From: Casuarina equisetifolia
Lineage: Eukaryota; Streptophyta; Magnoliopsida; Fagales; Casuarinaceae
Length of the DNA: 64,000 bases
Direction of reading: 5' to 3'
Assembly: GCA_028551475.1 (NCBI GenBank)
Contig: CM052356.1
Span: 26,625,884-26,689,883 of the forward strand
Part shown: in pieces, positions 13,225 to 25,301 of the stretch
How positions within the stretch are numbered: position 1 is the stretch's first letter
Layout: each line of letters begins with the position of its first letter
Made by a program: the position numbers and the translations under genes
Notes under the pieces: generated by a model
What the model was told of the DNA's origin: nothing
The model's database searches: none
The model's input: the letters and a program-made list of their open reading frames with translations, nothing else

Positions 13225-14079
13225 TAGGCCGATTCTGTTGTACTATGACAATAGTCTAGTAGTGTTGTTTATTAATAACAACAAAAGTATTAAAGGGGCC
13301 AAGCACATTGAGATCAAGTATTTGACTATTAAGGAGCTAATTAAGAAAAGTGACATTACTGTACAGCTAATTAGCACAGATGCTATGTTAGTTGACCCAC
13401 TCACTAAAGGACTTACTCCTATAGTGTTTTCTAGACATGTTGTAAACATGGGACTAGTAGCGTCTTTGGATGCTTTTGTTTAGTGTGAGTTATTGTTCTA
13501 TGATATTTTGTTATGTAGTAAACTTTGCTTTACTTATATTGCTTGTTGTATGTTATTTTTCATAGAACATGCTTTTCTATAAGACAGGTATGAAAAGACT
13601 TAAGGCATGTGTAACCTTAAGTATTTGGTTGGGGCATTTATTGATAAGTCATATTTTGATGTCTTGTAGCACTTAAATTTATACTTGAGTATTACAAACA
13701 AGACATAATGGTTCATTTGAACCTTCATAGTTCTTCGATGACTATATGTCAATGACTGTGTATGTCGATTTTAGGGAGAATTGGAACTGACAACAATGAT
13801 AACACATAAGGTTATTTACCTAGTGTTATTTGTTTGCCACACTATCATATTCAATCCATGTTAGTAGAATGGATAACCCTTATGACTATGATTGGGGCTG
13901 TGTCTTTTATTGGCATAGTTACTGCTATGATTTGAGGGTTTTGAAGCTTTATGGGACCGGATTTGCAATGAGAAACTATTGTTGGACCAATATAAAAACC
14001 TTTTTAAAATTATCTTCATATATAACTTATATTAATATTATATTTATTTTATGCACATTGATATGCCCAAGTGGGAGAT

Positions 14080-14762
14080 TGTTAGCTTATTTTTGTAAGC
14101 TCATGTAATGTGGGCTTTATCAATGAGCATAAACAGTTCTCTTATGAAGGTGTATTAATGTAATTAATATTGGTTCAGTTAATTAGATAGATTTTGACCT
14201 TAATTGCGAGTATGTTGCTAGCCAATGTGGGCCTTAGTGCACTTTATAGAACTGTGATGTGTCAAGACTATTTAGTAAGCATGTTTTATGATATATCGGC
14301 TAAGTCCCCCCTCTAGCTTAAATTATATGCATTGGGCTCAGTATATGGAATCAATGTTTATGGTAGGGGTATAACGGTCATTTTCATAGTGATTACTGTT
14401 CATGTACTGTTCACATACTGTACATATACTGTTCACTGTTCATGTACTGTTCACGGATACTATTCACAGTATTCGTTTAAAAGAGAAATTCTATTCTCGT
14501 TTATGCTATCCAAACAGTTCGAACCAAATACTTTCCCGACCACATTTTGTTGATTTGACTCCGTTTCTGAGCTCCAGTTTCACATCGATTAGCACGATTA
14601 AGAAATAGATGATAAGATCTTAGCCAAGATCCTTCTATAAAGATGCAGTCACCTTCAGGTATGTTTTTCTCGTTTTGTTTATTTTATTTCATCTCATTAT
14701 CAACCTATAATTGATGTTAGATCCTGTTTTGAGTCTCGTTTGAGACAAATTTCATTCCAACA
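14080..14762 (+). repeat. 3' LTR of the second copia element
   Basis: A 683-bp LTR beginning TGTTAGC directly after the polypurine tract and ending CCAACA. It is followed by the target-site duplication CATCT at 14763-14767. It has the same ACTGTTCA-type repeat cluster at about 14390-14460. Confidence 0.92.
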
Positions 14763-14767
14763 CATCT

Positions 14768-16755
14768 ACCCTATACTTGGAGCAAAGTCAATACGCGATA
14801 CCAACTACCATTCCACGAGGAAGGTTGGTAACAGTGGCATATTCTTGAAGAACCCAGTCAAGTTTTGCGATTCCTTAAATAAAAGAGAGATAGAGTTCTT
14901 TGTAAGTGGATTCACACCAACCAAATACGTTCTTCCATAAAGAAAGAGGAATAGAAAAAATGTAGGTCACATGTGTACGACACTCTAGGTGGTTCTCCTG
15001 TTCTTGTCAAACTAAGTTCAAAATTAAGATAAAAATGAGTCCACCAAGAATTTTAGAAGGGAAGAAATGCCAAGGATTATACGTGCATCATGTGATTGAT
15101 TTTATATATCTGACCCCGAAGACTTATATCTGAACAAGCTCCTTGGCCAGCTCACCACTGATCATGGGACATCGAGCAGGAATCGGGATATGTAATGAGG
15201 TGGATTAGATTTCTTCCACATGAAGATGCCAATCAAAGTTAACTTCGGGACTGCTCCCAGCCTTGTGCTTCTTCTCCTGAGCGAGTAACTGGGTTGTTTC
15301 TCCATGTGCAACCGCCTTCTCCTAGTGGGAAAGGAATTTTTTAACCAGGGCGTAGATAAAGATTGAAGAGTTGACCTCTTCCTGGGGATGCACAAAAAAA
15401 TTAAATAGAGTTAATTTACCTTTGAATATTCGAATCTTGGTACTACGTGTCTGCTTTATTTTATTTCTTTTTTTCTATTGTTTAGCAATCTAAAATATTC
15501 AATTTGTCCTAGCAGAATAAGTACTATTATTTGGAATAACATAGTTATTTCCTGTTTGTTTAGTCGATCGCGAGAATAATATAGAACTTAATAGATGAAT
15601 TGTATCTCAGAATAATTAAGAAAAACGACTAGGCATACATGTACGTGGCTTTCCACAGAGAGAGAGAGAGAGAGAGAGAGAGAACTATTTTCCGTGATCC
15701 GTTCACCAATATTTGATACGTACGACCTGCTCAGAAAAGAAGCAAACACATATTCCTCAACATTGGGAACTGTGCATTACGTCATACTGCGGACGATAAC
15801 AATGTCTTCTAGACAAATAGGATGATGGAAATCAAGCAAATCGTACGTCATCAACGGAGTGGCATGGGACGGATGGAATCAACAATTCAGTTTTTGCCAA
15901 TTCTATTCCTTCAAAAATGGTTCTCAAATGGAGATATAGCTTGACTTTATTATCACATAATTAGTCTATAAGTGTTTAGTTTAGTAACAAGTAGGTATTA
16001 TTTAAGACTTCTTAGTTTTAAGTTTAATATTGTAAGGTGTATGAGTATTTTATTTTTTATTATTTTTTTAAAAAAAGAAAATATCTTGTGGTCGTGCACA
16101 ATTGAAATGGACTATTTTGAGCTACTATTTTGGCCTTAAAGCTTCCCTCTCTTTTCCTTAAACTTTGAGATCTAAGATCCCTCTTTGATTCTTTCAGTAG
16201 TGTTATTTCTTTTGAATTCAATTGAAGCTCAAAATACATGATTGGAATGGAGAGGTAAAAGAGAAAAAGATCAATAACTAAACAATTGAGTGAATTAAAT
16301 GTTTCCATCAAAATAGATGAATTAATTGTTATAATGTCGTTGTATTAAGCTTAATAATATCTAGTATAAGTTCAGATATTATAACAATATCTTTTATAAG
16401 TTCAGATTTTAGGACAACGATCCATTATAAAAGTGTTAAGCCACATTAGTTAAGGTTTGTTCTCTCTGATTTACAAGAGATTGTTAAAATATTGGTCAAA
16501 TAATTAAACTAGCATTCTTCATATAATTTCTTAGAATTAAGGATTGCGTTTTCTCTTCTCATGTCTTGTCAAATCAGTTGGTCTCCAGAAAGTTGATGTG
16601 CTTGACAGTTTTCGGTGCAAATGGTCAGTGCTATTCATTTTCAAAACATAAGCCTAAGCATGTAAGAAATTATTCCAGTTTAGCATAGATTTATAGATCT
16701 AGTACTAAAAATGCCATCCAAAACTATTTACACTTTGTAACACAATTTGTCTTTT
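14768..16755. other. distal 5' flank of array unit A, no gene
   Basis: No gene is recognised here. The stretch is a diverged copy of the flanks of copy B (about 26150-28900) and copy C (about 36970-39800). Shared landmarks include 15230-15390 against 27190-27340 and 37860-38000, and the block near 16530-16600 against 39750-39810. The short minus-strand reading frame at 15162-15395 is not kept open in the other two copies, so I do not call it coding. An AG microsatellite lies at 15657-15683. Confidence 0.6.
15657..15683. repeat. AG microsatellite
   Basis: About 13 uninterrupted AG units in the flank of unit A. The matching flanks of copies B and C have no comparable run, so it expanded after duplication. 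Confidence 0.9.
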
Positions 16756-17100
16756 TAGCAAATTAACAGTTAATTACCAAACTATTTGGGAAGTATCTAG
16801 TCAAGATGTTTGTCTTCCTTTGTGCTGCTACTAGGCCTTCCTCCAGGAGTAGTGAATTTGTCAATAATCTCGACAGCTTCCGTTGGGTTTTGGTACGGAG
16901 AAGCCGCCTTCCATATGCTGGGAGATTGTCTCTTGTGAATCACTTTGTCAACGATTGCCAGGAGGCGTCTTTGTAACACAACGTATCTTTCCAAAATGAC
17001 TCGCAGCACTACTTCATAGAGAATGCATTATAGCAAATTGACAGTTTATTCCGAACATTTCGGGGAGTACAAAGTCAAGATATTAGTCTTCCTTTGTGCT
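16756..17100 (-). repeat. tandem duplicate of the gene 3' end in unit B
   Basis: About 71 bp at 16756-16826 (starting TAGCAAATT) recur at 17031-17100 with moderate divergence. Between them lies a spare terminal-exon fragment. The arrangement shows that the 3' end of this gene family has been copied in tandem downstream of the terminal exon of copy B. Confidence 0.6.
16797..17009 (-). pseudogene. extra terminal-exon fragment of metallophosphoesterase
   Basis: On the minus strand this frame contains KRQSPSIWKAASPYQNP, then EAVEIIDKF and GRPSSST. This matches the terminal exon of copy B (KRKSPSQWKAAPPYQDP, EAVKIIDQF, GRPSSS) at 17714-17971. It lies about 0.7 kb downstream of the B stop codon and ends with its own stop at 16797. 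No upstream exons go with it. It may be a relic of a tandemly copied terminal exon, or an alternative 3' exon; I favour a relic. Confidence 0.65.
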
Positions 17101-17713
17101 TGAAAGCTTTCGACGGAGACGCAACAGCTAGAGGACTACAATATTACGGTAAGAAGAAGGAAACCAGGTGAGAACACGAAGGCCTTGTTGTATAATCACT
17201 TCCCAAATGTGGCACTTCGAAACCAAACATCAGGAGGCAAAGCATGATGTCACAAACCCTCGACAGAGCGGGTTGTGGGCTGAATGGTTGGCTGAACACA
17301 CAGAAAATTTCTTCTTTCTACCCAGCGCTGCGTGAAGGAGACAATGAAGGATGGAGGATCCGTTGAAGAGAACCCAAAACTTAATAAAAGTATAGTTAAA
17401 TTCTGCTTGTTATTTATGAAGGACGTCACCTTCTTGTGTAGACAAGTTTCCTCTGTTCTGTACGAGACAGAGTAACTGCCCAGCAGGTGAGAATTAATCG
17501 TTTTACAAATTCAAACGACAGACCAAGCAAAACTTATCTGGTGCCTATTGTCTATCGATGGTTCTGCATTTTGACTTACACACAATAACATATAATACTA
17601 AATTAAGAGACATACAATCGAAGGAAACTGCCCAAGCTGCTGGTAGTGACACCGGGTTCTCGGTAATAGCTCTTTTTCTTCATCTCTACTGATGTCTTTA
17701 ACGTGCTGGTGCT
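17101..17713. other. spacer between terminal-exon copies, nothing recognised
   Basis: About 600 bp with no open frame of interest on either strand and no recognised repeat. If copy B were transcribed, this would be its 3' flank. Confidence 0.4.
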
Positions 17714-20700
17714 TCAGCGGCTTCTGCGTCGTAACACATTACCAACTACGGTAGCGCAAATGGGAAGTCCAAATACAATATTTCGGACAGGGCTGCTACT
17801 AGGCCTCCCTTCTGAAATGGTGAATTGGTCAATAATCTTAACAGCCTCCACCGGGTCCTGATACGGCGGAGCTGCCTTCCATTGGCTGGGAGATTTTCTC
17901 TTGTGGCTCAATCTGTTCTGGACTTCTGTCTCATTCTTCCAATCATCATCCACTGTCCAATCCTCTGGGACCTACGTGTTGACATGGGTATGCAGCTATA
18001 AAGATGAGAATTTTGGTTGAAGCATCTCAGAAACGTTATAATAGTTACTTCAATTTCGAATAGTTAGATGGAATCAGCAAGTCGTCGATCTAGAGATTTT
18101 GTTGTAAAGGAAAAATCTTATCTTATCGACAGCAAGGGTGAAAACTTCAAGATCCCCATTAAGTTTGATGTGAAACAGCGTAAATGCCTTGTAATTAGCG
18201 ATTCTAAGAGAGGAGAAGGCCTCGTCGTAGTGTAAGTTAAAGAAGCGTACGCAGATGTATAAATAGCACCCGAACACTATGGAAACGAAGGGAGTTGATA
18301 GGACCCAAAAACAGAGGAAGACAGAAACACGATATAAGAGGACATCCATTCGCGATATAGACTTCCACTCAATAGTGCAAATGTTGCTCCGCTTCTCCGC
18401 CATGAGCTGATAGTAAATTTCACATGAATGTGCCTTTGTTAAAAAGAAGAAAAAGAAGGACCGATTTCTGCACCAAAGACAGCATGTCTAGCTTACCTTT
18501 GGCACATCAAGTGCAGACAACAAGTAATTGATGTATGGCTGATAAAGGCCTCCTGAATCTGGAAAAGATTTACTTTCTGAAGTTAGATAGCGCTGATATA
18601 AGGAGGGACAACCAGACTTGACAGATAAATAAATAAATATTCAATCTTTTTGGGAAGGAGAAGTTTAGTCTTTCTCTTCTTTCTCCGAGAAGATATCGTT
18701 AACCGGTTGAGAATTTTAGATTGTCTTCTTACACATGTTAAGTGAAGGGACACTCGCTTTTCCCTGTGGAATACAGCCTCATTAGAGGCATTTTCTATAA
18801 ATAGAAAAAATAAGATTTGAGGAAACAGATTGCTCAAACCCTTCTACAAAGTAACTACCGTCAAATCTACTTTACTTACTATTTGATTATAGCGCAAAAT
18901 CAAAATTTTAAAGTTCCTTGATACTAAATTTAGATATTCCTGTTTATATGAGCGGTTGTTGAGGTTTTTTTTTTTTTTTTACCATAAACTAGTTCCTCTT
19001 TCTACATATTACTTGAATTCGCTCAACTCTTTTTCACCTTTTTCTCCTTTTTGGGTTTTGATGTGTATATTGAGCTGAAGACAACATACTTGGATTAATC
19101 TATTATTTACTAGCTTAATGGTAAGTTAATAGGGTTTGGACCTTTTAGTTTTAAGTTTAACAACAAGGTGTATGAGTTTGAATTAGTGTGTAAAAAAAAA
19201 TTGACAAAAAAAATGACTTGAGTTATAAGATGCGGCATAAAAGGAGAACCCACCTGAACTTTTGAGTGAATCACGGGGAAAAAGCATATCGGTGCCTAGT
19301 TCCAATAACAGCGTTAGGATTAGAGCTACGGTCAGGTGTGCAAAGGCATGAAGAAATCCGAGTAACATCCGTTTCCAACGTGGCAATTTGCAGTGGGTAA
19401 ATGCAACAGCCACAGCCAGCAGTAGCGGAGCACCTCCGAGAGACACGTAAGATGTGTCCAGCATGTAAATAAAAGCATCCCAAAGTGTGCCAGGTAAGCG
19501 CCTCAAGGAAACGAAAATTGAAGCTTGGAACATGTGTTCAAGCTCACACTAGCGAAAAAAGATAGTAAAAATAATGGACTTTCATCAGATTAAGCTGATT
19601 AAGTTGTTTGAATTCAAGAGAGAAAAAGGGGAGAAAGACATCATAAATTGTTAAATCACTAGGAGCAGAACTGTTTACCTGTGGGAGCATAGAAAGGACC
19701 AATATAAAGTATAAAATGCCACCAACATAGTCAAATTGCCCATTCTCCTTTCTGAAGTTCCAAATATTGAGTAACGCTAGCTGCTCCAAGGGAAAAGGAT
19801 TTAGTATCAAGAAGCAAAAGAATGCCTTGAAAAGGAAGGTTGGTATTGATATGGAAGGAATGTTAGAAAATTACCCTTCTTGAAGTTTGAAAAGAAGGAT
19901 ACTCTTTTTTGAGCTCAAGGGAATTTACATCAGGTATTTTTAGATGTTCAAAGACGTGAGTCGGATGCGTAAATGCGCCGCCGCAACCATTTACAACTAG
20001 ATGTTGCTCATAAGTCGGTCCAGTAGATATTTTTATTGAATGGTGCATATAATGATGTATGTCCCCAGCAATTCGAAGCTTACATTTTTCTTTCAAAACT
20101 TCCGATATTAGTTCAGAGATATTATTCTTTTTAGGTTTTTCATCCTCGTACCAATTAAGAAGCCAATCTGGTTGGTGCGTTATAACGATTACAGAATCGT
20201 GCTCTCCGGCCTAATCAAAATAAAGAAGAAAATCAATCAACATAAAAATTAGGAGCAAAAAGATCTGAAAAAGAAAAGCCTCCCTTTTTGGAAAAAATTT
20301 TATAAACTATTTTTAAATAAAAAAATTAAATGAATTAATTTTAAAAAACAAATATTCATGTACTGTGTCATGTTGTAACGCCGTTTTGTTATTTTGAAAA
20401 CTTACGATAATCGTTGTATTTTTTTTTTTAATTTCTCGTCTCTCTTTTTTGAGCTATCATTTTCAACAAGTAGATGTATAACTGTTACAAAAAAAGTAAA
20501 CAAATGAATGTGCAGAGACAACATTGCCCATTCAATGATATCCTAATCAAGCCATAGTAAGGCAATGAAAAAGAAGAGTAAGAAAAATACCTCTGTTTTG
20601 GCTATTTTTGAGAAATATTCCAACTGATAGACATCAATATCTTGACGAAGTGCACAATCAAGACCAAATACCCACCACCCTTTAGGAAGTTTCAAAGCAA

Positions 20701-21398
20701 AATAACTTTTCTTCTAGGCATAAACCATCCACCTAACCAACTCGTGTGACATATCTTTCCCATAAAGGTGTCAAGCCCATCAAACCAATCTGTCACACAG
20801 AAAGTAGACATGAGTGCAAAAAACAAAAAATAACATTCCAAATGACTTGCCATTAACTTGCCATTAACTTGAGGGCTTTGAAGTAAGAATAAAGAATGAT
20901 ATGTTCAAAAAAATAGATGATTCATACAAACTAGATGGTTTTTTCAGGAAAAAAAAATGATTTTATTGGTAAATAATTCAAATTAGAAAATGATCAACTA
21001 AAAACTAAGACTTACCGTGGTTTCCAGGAATTATAAAACATCGAGGCGTTTCGTGTGACGCCTCGTTAGCTTCCTCAAGAGCATCCTTGAATGGAGCGAG
21101 AAGACGCTTTGTATACGTCTCTTCTGACGGGTGAGGATAACTACGACTCGACAACAACATATATACTAAATTATCCGGCTACATATATAGAAGATGTTAA
21201 AGAAATATATAATAAAATCATAATATTGTAAAACGAGAATTTTAAAGAACCAAAATTTTCGTGTCATGCAATCAAAATTAATTGATACTGAACAACAACC
21301 TTAATTAGGTAATGCATCAAGGAAACATGCATATAAACAGCACCTAAGGTTGTGTCTTTTGATATTTGTAGATGATAAATATAATACGAGAAGGTATT

Positions 21399-22580
21399 TG
21401 TTAATTTTCATATGGAAAGCATAAAAACTTAGAAGGTATTTTGTAAAGAGATTGGTTCATCCATTCAATACCTTAAGTTTTTAACCATTATCTATAAAAT
21501 CTAATATAATAAAAGGGACTAGGTTCTCCTTTAGTATTCCTGTGAATATGTGTAAGCCCAAAATCTACACAAAAATTAACATTGAGTGAGATGGTTTAAG
21601 GGATCAATTTGTTAAGGAATTCATCAAAAATTTAAGTTCAATCTTCCAACCTATTGTTTGTAAATAAAGATCCTTATGGAAAGTCTTGTCTCACACTTGG
21701 GGTAAGAAGGTGTATTAAGTTCCACAAGGGAGATATAAAAGCATAAAAAATAATTTTTAAAGAGATAAGTTTATCTACTTAATACTCTAAGTTTTAAGAT
21801 AGATATCATTTTTTACAAAATTTAATACAATATCATAGTCCAAATTCTCTCTTAGTAACCCTATAAATATGATTAAGCCTAGAATCTATGGCTTTGAGAG
21901 AAATATTTTGGGTTGGACTATTGTGGTGAAGGGGCATATTAAACAAATAATATGAAGTTATTTCATATTACAAAGGAGTTTATTAGAAATTTAGGATCAA
22001 TTTCTATCTTTTTGCTCATAGATAAAGATCTTCATGAGAAATATCATCCCAAGTTTGGGGCAAATAGGTGTGTTAAGTTTCTGATGGAAAATATAAAAAA
22101 ATGGCAAATAATTTATGAAGAAATAAATTCTTTTACTCAGTGCCTTAAGATTTTAAATTATATATAAACTCTTTATTATAAATCTAACATTGTATCAAAG
22201 TCTAGGTTTTCCCTTAATACCCTTATGGAGATAAATAAGTTTAAAATCCTTTAATAAGTTCAAAATCCACACAAAAAGTGACATCACCTGAAAGGGTTTG
22301 TTGGACAAACGCAATAAAGGGGCATGTTAAATAAATCACATGGAGTTATTCTATATTACTAAAATGTTTATTGGGAATTTAAGTTCAATTTTTTACTCAT
22401 TTGTTTATAGACAAAGATCATCATAGAAAGTGGCATCCCATGTTTAGGGCAAATTGGGCATGTTAAGCCCTATATAGAAAATATAAAAACTTAAAAAATA
22501 ATTTATAAGTAGATAAATTTCTCTACTTAATGCTTTAAGATTTTAAATTAAATATATGAAATTCTATATAAAATCTAACA
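21399..22580 (+). mobile_element. tandem TRIM array, four LTR copies, in intron 7 of copy B
   Basis: Four diverged copies of a roughly 110-120-bp LTR lie at about 21399-21506, 21711-21827, 22071-22189 and 22461-22580. The better ones start TGTTAAG and end CTAACA. Each of the first three is followed by a primer-binding-like site (best at 22190-22205, TTGTATCAAAGTCTAG, tRNA-iMet type) and an internal segment of about 200-270 bp without coding capacity. This is the plan of a terminal-repeat retrotransposon in miniature, here as LTR-int-LTR-int-LTR-int-LTR. The flanks GTATT (21394-21398) and TTATT (22581-22585) form an imperfect target-site duplication around the whole array. It is an old fossil. 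Confidence 0.75.
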
Positions 22581-22980
22581 TTATTTAACCATTTAAAACT
22601 ATTATATATGAACAAAATCATTGATGGGATATTTATATCAAGAATCATAAAACAAGAATTATCAACTTACGCAATGTCCCCTCCGATTAGTAGCAACTCT
22701 CCACGGGGTAAATTTTTCCTTGATTCACTATCTGACGGACCACAGCAAGAAATGGAAGGTTGGGCAAGTAACTTTGCCACTGTGTAAGTTGAATTTCCAC
22801 CATCACCAGTATCGGCCATGAAGTCAAACCATAGCTCACTTTTTTAGCTAAAATTATCTGAAGAGTCTTCTAGTTTAGCGCCATCTTGACCCCCAGTTAT
22901 TGGGCCATGTTGAGCCCCATTCATTGCTGCCTGAGGATGGAAGATAAAAATGAACCCTTAAACTATTACATTCATTTAAT

Positions 22981-23003
22981 TTCTTTCTTTCTTTCTTTCT
23001 TTA
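22981..23003. repeat. TTTC microsatellite
   Basis: Five to six TTTC units just upstream (in gene sense) of exon 7 of copy B, inside intron 6. Confidence 0.8.
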
Positions 23004-25301
23004 AGTAAATTAGTTCAAAGGTGAAGAAAGGGAGCTAATAGGCACCATAGAATAGAGTTGTATTGACCATTGATTACAAGAAGACAGTTATTCACATCAA
23101 AGGGCAAATTTAAGGATAGTCGTGTGGTAGCAGATACAAGGTGCTAAAAATGATGCACGAGCATAATACCTGTGAGTATATGTTCACTATACCCGCAATG
23201 CAAGCATGTCAAAGCGACCCCCGAAGACCATTTTTGATATGAGGAGGTAAAGAGAAGTTTTGTACAGTTCAATTGAGGTTCTGCAACACAAAGGCATCAT
23301 CAAAAAGCATAAATAAGAGACAAAATGTTCTTCATGCCCTCCAAAATCTTAGTTCGTACGGCTCAATGATACTTACGGGATTATCAGATGAGCTTGGGGT
23401 TTGAGATATTCATCTTTTCAAATAAATTCCTCAAAATCCCCCCCACCACCCAATAAGAAAATTAAAAAATAGTAATAATGCCCTCCAAAAGCAAAGAAAC
23501 TGGGAGGGAACCATATCTTTAAATTTAGGCCTCGTTTGCCCATCCTGGTCCACGGCCTGGTTCCCATTTCCTTCCACTAACCTGGCCCAAAGATCACAAG
23601 AAAACACTAAGTCAAGCTCATATTCCTGGCAAGACGGTTTTAAACCGTAATAGAACAAGTAGAAAATCAATAGTTCTCTGCCCATATACAAAGTCGGGCG
23701 ACAATCACGTTGATGACCTTTCCAGGAGATAATTGGAGAGGTAAATGGCTACAAGTAGTGTCCATAGCACATAGATGTGCGAGATTCCTTCTAGTAGACG
23801 CTGAGGCTGCCCATCGCTCGTTGACTGAGGAAAAGAAAAAAGGACAATACTTAAAGCCGAAAGAATAAATAAAGCCGAACTATTCGCATGGGAAGTAAGT
23901 GACTCCTGTTGAACTTATATTTGCTTTAGGCTAAACTATAGCCGCAAAATAATGCAGAACTTCATTGAGGTCATATCGAGAGAGAAGATTCAGAAATCTA
24001 TGATTTATATGCTAGCATTAAGGACATTGATCTCTTAGTTCTCGACTTGGATAACCAATGATAGGGGAAGCTTAGTGTGAAGTAACTAGGGGTGCGACTT
24101 TCTACCTCTAGGATAAACCACAGTAATTGCTAGTCTCCCATGCCATTGTAACTTTCTTTTTTATCTCCTTGCAGTAATTACTTCGTACCCAAAAGAAAAA
24201 AAAAATGGAGAGATTTGCCACTCATTAATTACGGTTGGAATAGGATTAATTAATGAAGCTCGAAGCTAACAAGTTCATTTTCTTTGCCATTTGAAACGCT
24301 TGTCCGTAAAAGTCACAAAAGAAGGTGACACTACTCTAAACTAAGGAAAATGTTATCCGTTTTGGTTTTTGTTTATTCTTCAAAAGAAGCAAATAGAACT
24401 AGGATAAAAACTTAATAATAGTTTGTAGGTTTACCTCTGAGTGTTCGCTTGGGGGTCTACAGCGACGGACAAAAGTGCTGCAGGCTAAACTAACACCCTT
24501 CAAAGCATGAAAAACCTAATTAGAACTTGCATAACAAAAGGAAGTACCTAACATAGCATATGGAGGAACCGAAGTTTCTCCAGGACTTACAGTAGAAAGT
24601 AAAAGAATGTTCCGTAGAATGGTCCATTTATTTGGACGCCTCCGACCGCCAGCCGTAAGTGAAAAATAGAGACAGCCTTCGATAATTGAGTGGATGACAA
24701 AAAGAAGTAGAATAGAAACGGCAAAGGTTTCCAAAAAGAAAGAGGGATTCATTGTCAAAGAAACTGCAATCAAGTGAGAATTAGGAAGATGGTACGCAGT
24801 TCCCAATGCAATCCACGATGCCAGCCTGAAAAAACACCCAGAATTACTTAGACCCTTTGTTTTCTGCCATATGGAATGCCGCACATGAGACGCAGGTGCT
24901 GTTCACTTCCTTATATATCTATTGTTAATGTAATCTAAGTATTTGCGTCTCACTGTTATGTATGCATACAAGTATCGTCAGGTTGAAAATGATGCTTACC
25001 ACTCATTTATATAGTTGGATGCACCTGTCCATGGACGGGAAAGTTTTCGGACTCAAGGCTGTAAAAATAAATAGAAGAAGCCGAACAAAATGGCATGCAT
25101 AAACCACCAGCTTATGTTGTCTTCAAGAATACACCTAAGGTCGCTCAAGGTTAAAAAGACGGAACCCAGGATCGCAACGAGCACGACATGGCGTGATCTG
25201 ATCAGAGTCCTGAACCACACGCGAACGGTTCGAACCCTGTTGTCCTCTAGGTCAAGGAGTGCTTCGGCTTGAGCCCCGATCCCTTGACCCGCCTCGGCCA
25301 T

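Larger units (their letters stand above)
5988..14762 (+). mobile_element. Ty1/copia LTR retrotransposon with nested solo LTR
   Basis: A plus-strand Ty1/copia element with both LTRs (5988-6666 and 14080-14762), flanked by the 5-bp target-site duplication CATCT (5983-5987 and 14763-14767). A primer-binding-like site follows the 5' LTR at about 6667-6680, and the polypurine tract AAGTGGGAGA precedes the 3' LTR. A long leader (6680-7980) is followed by gag with a CCHC zinc knuckle (about 8770-8815), protease (LDYGATNHVT, about 8910-8945), GAG-pre-integrase and integrase (about 9125-10150), reverse transcriptase (about 10480-11400) and RNase H (about 11690-11950, resuming 13230-13483). The order protease-integrase-RT marks it as copia. 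It is a fossil with about ten or more breaks. The LTRs differ by roughly 6%, suggesting an age of a few million years at usual plant rates. Confidence 0.95.
17714..25301 (-). pseudogene. metallophosphoesterase copy B, 15-exon pseudogene
   Basis: All 15 exons of the family can be placed (minus): 25301-25000, 24825-24591, 24497-24435, 23824-23718, about 23622-23540, 23280-23193, 22930-22671, 21140-21016, 20789-20591, 20210-19875, 19780-19679, 19548-19254, 18612-18497, 18406-18122, 17971-17714. The protein would be a membrane-anchored calcineurin-like phosphoesterase with GNHD, THQP and GDIHHY motifs. It is dead: TGA in exon 1 (25055-25053, codon 83), the exon 5 donor lost by a short deletion, TAA in exon 7 (22846-22844, before the catalytic domain), a 1-bp deletion in exon 9 near 20715 (199 bp where copies C and D have 200), the exon 13 acceptor AG changed to TG, and the exon 14 donor GT changed to AT. 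Exon 13 also has a 33-bp in-frame deletion. Other exons keep frame and length, so decay is fairly recent. Confidence 0.88.

Noticed and set aside
15162-15395. Short minus-strand frames in the flanks (also 27000-27285 and 37590-38053) that align with each other
   Set aside because: The DNA is homologous but the reading frames shift and stop differently in the three units, so homology reflects unit duplication and not a gene. A very old shared gene fragment cannot be fully excluded.
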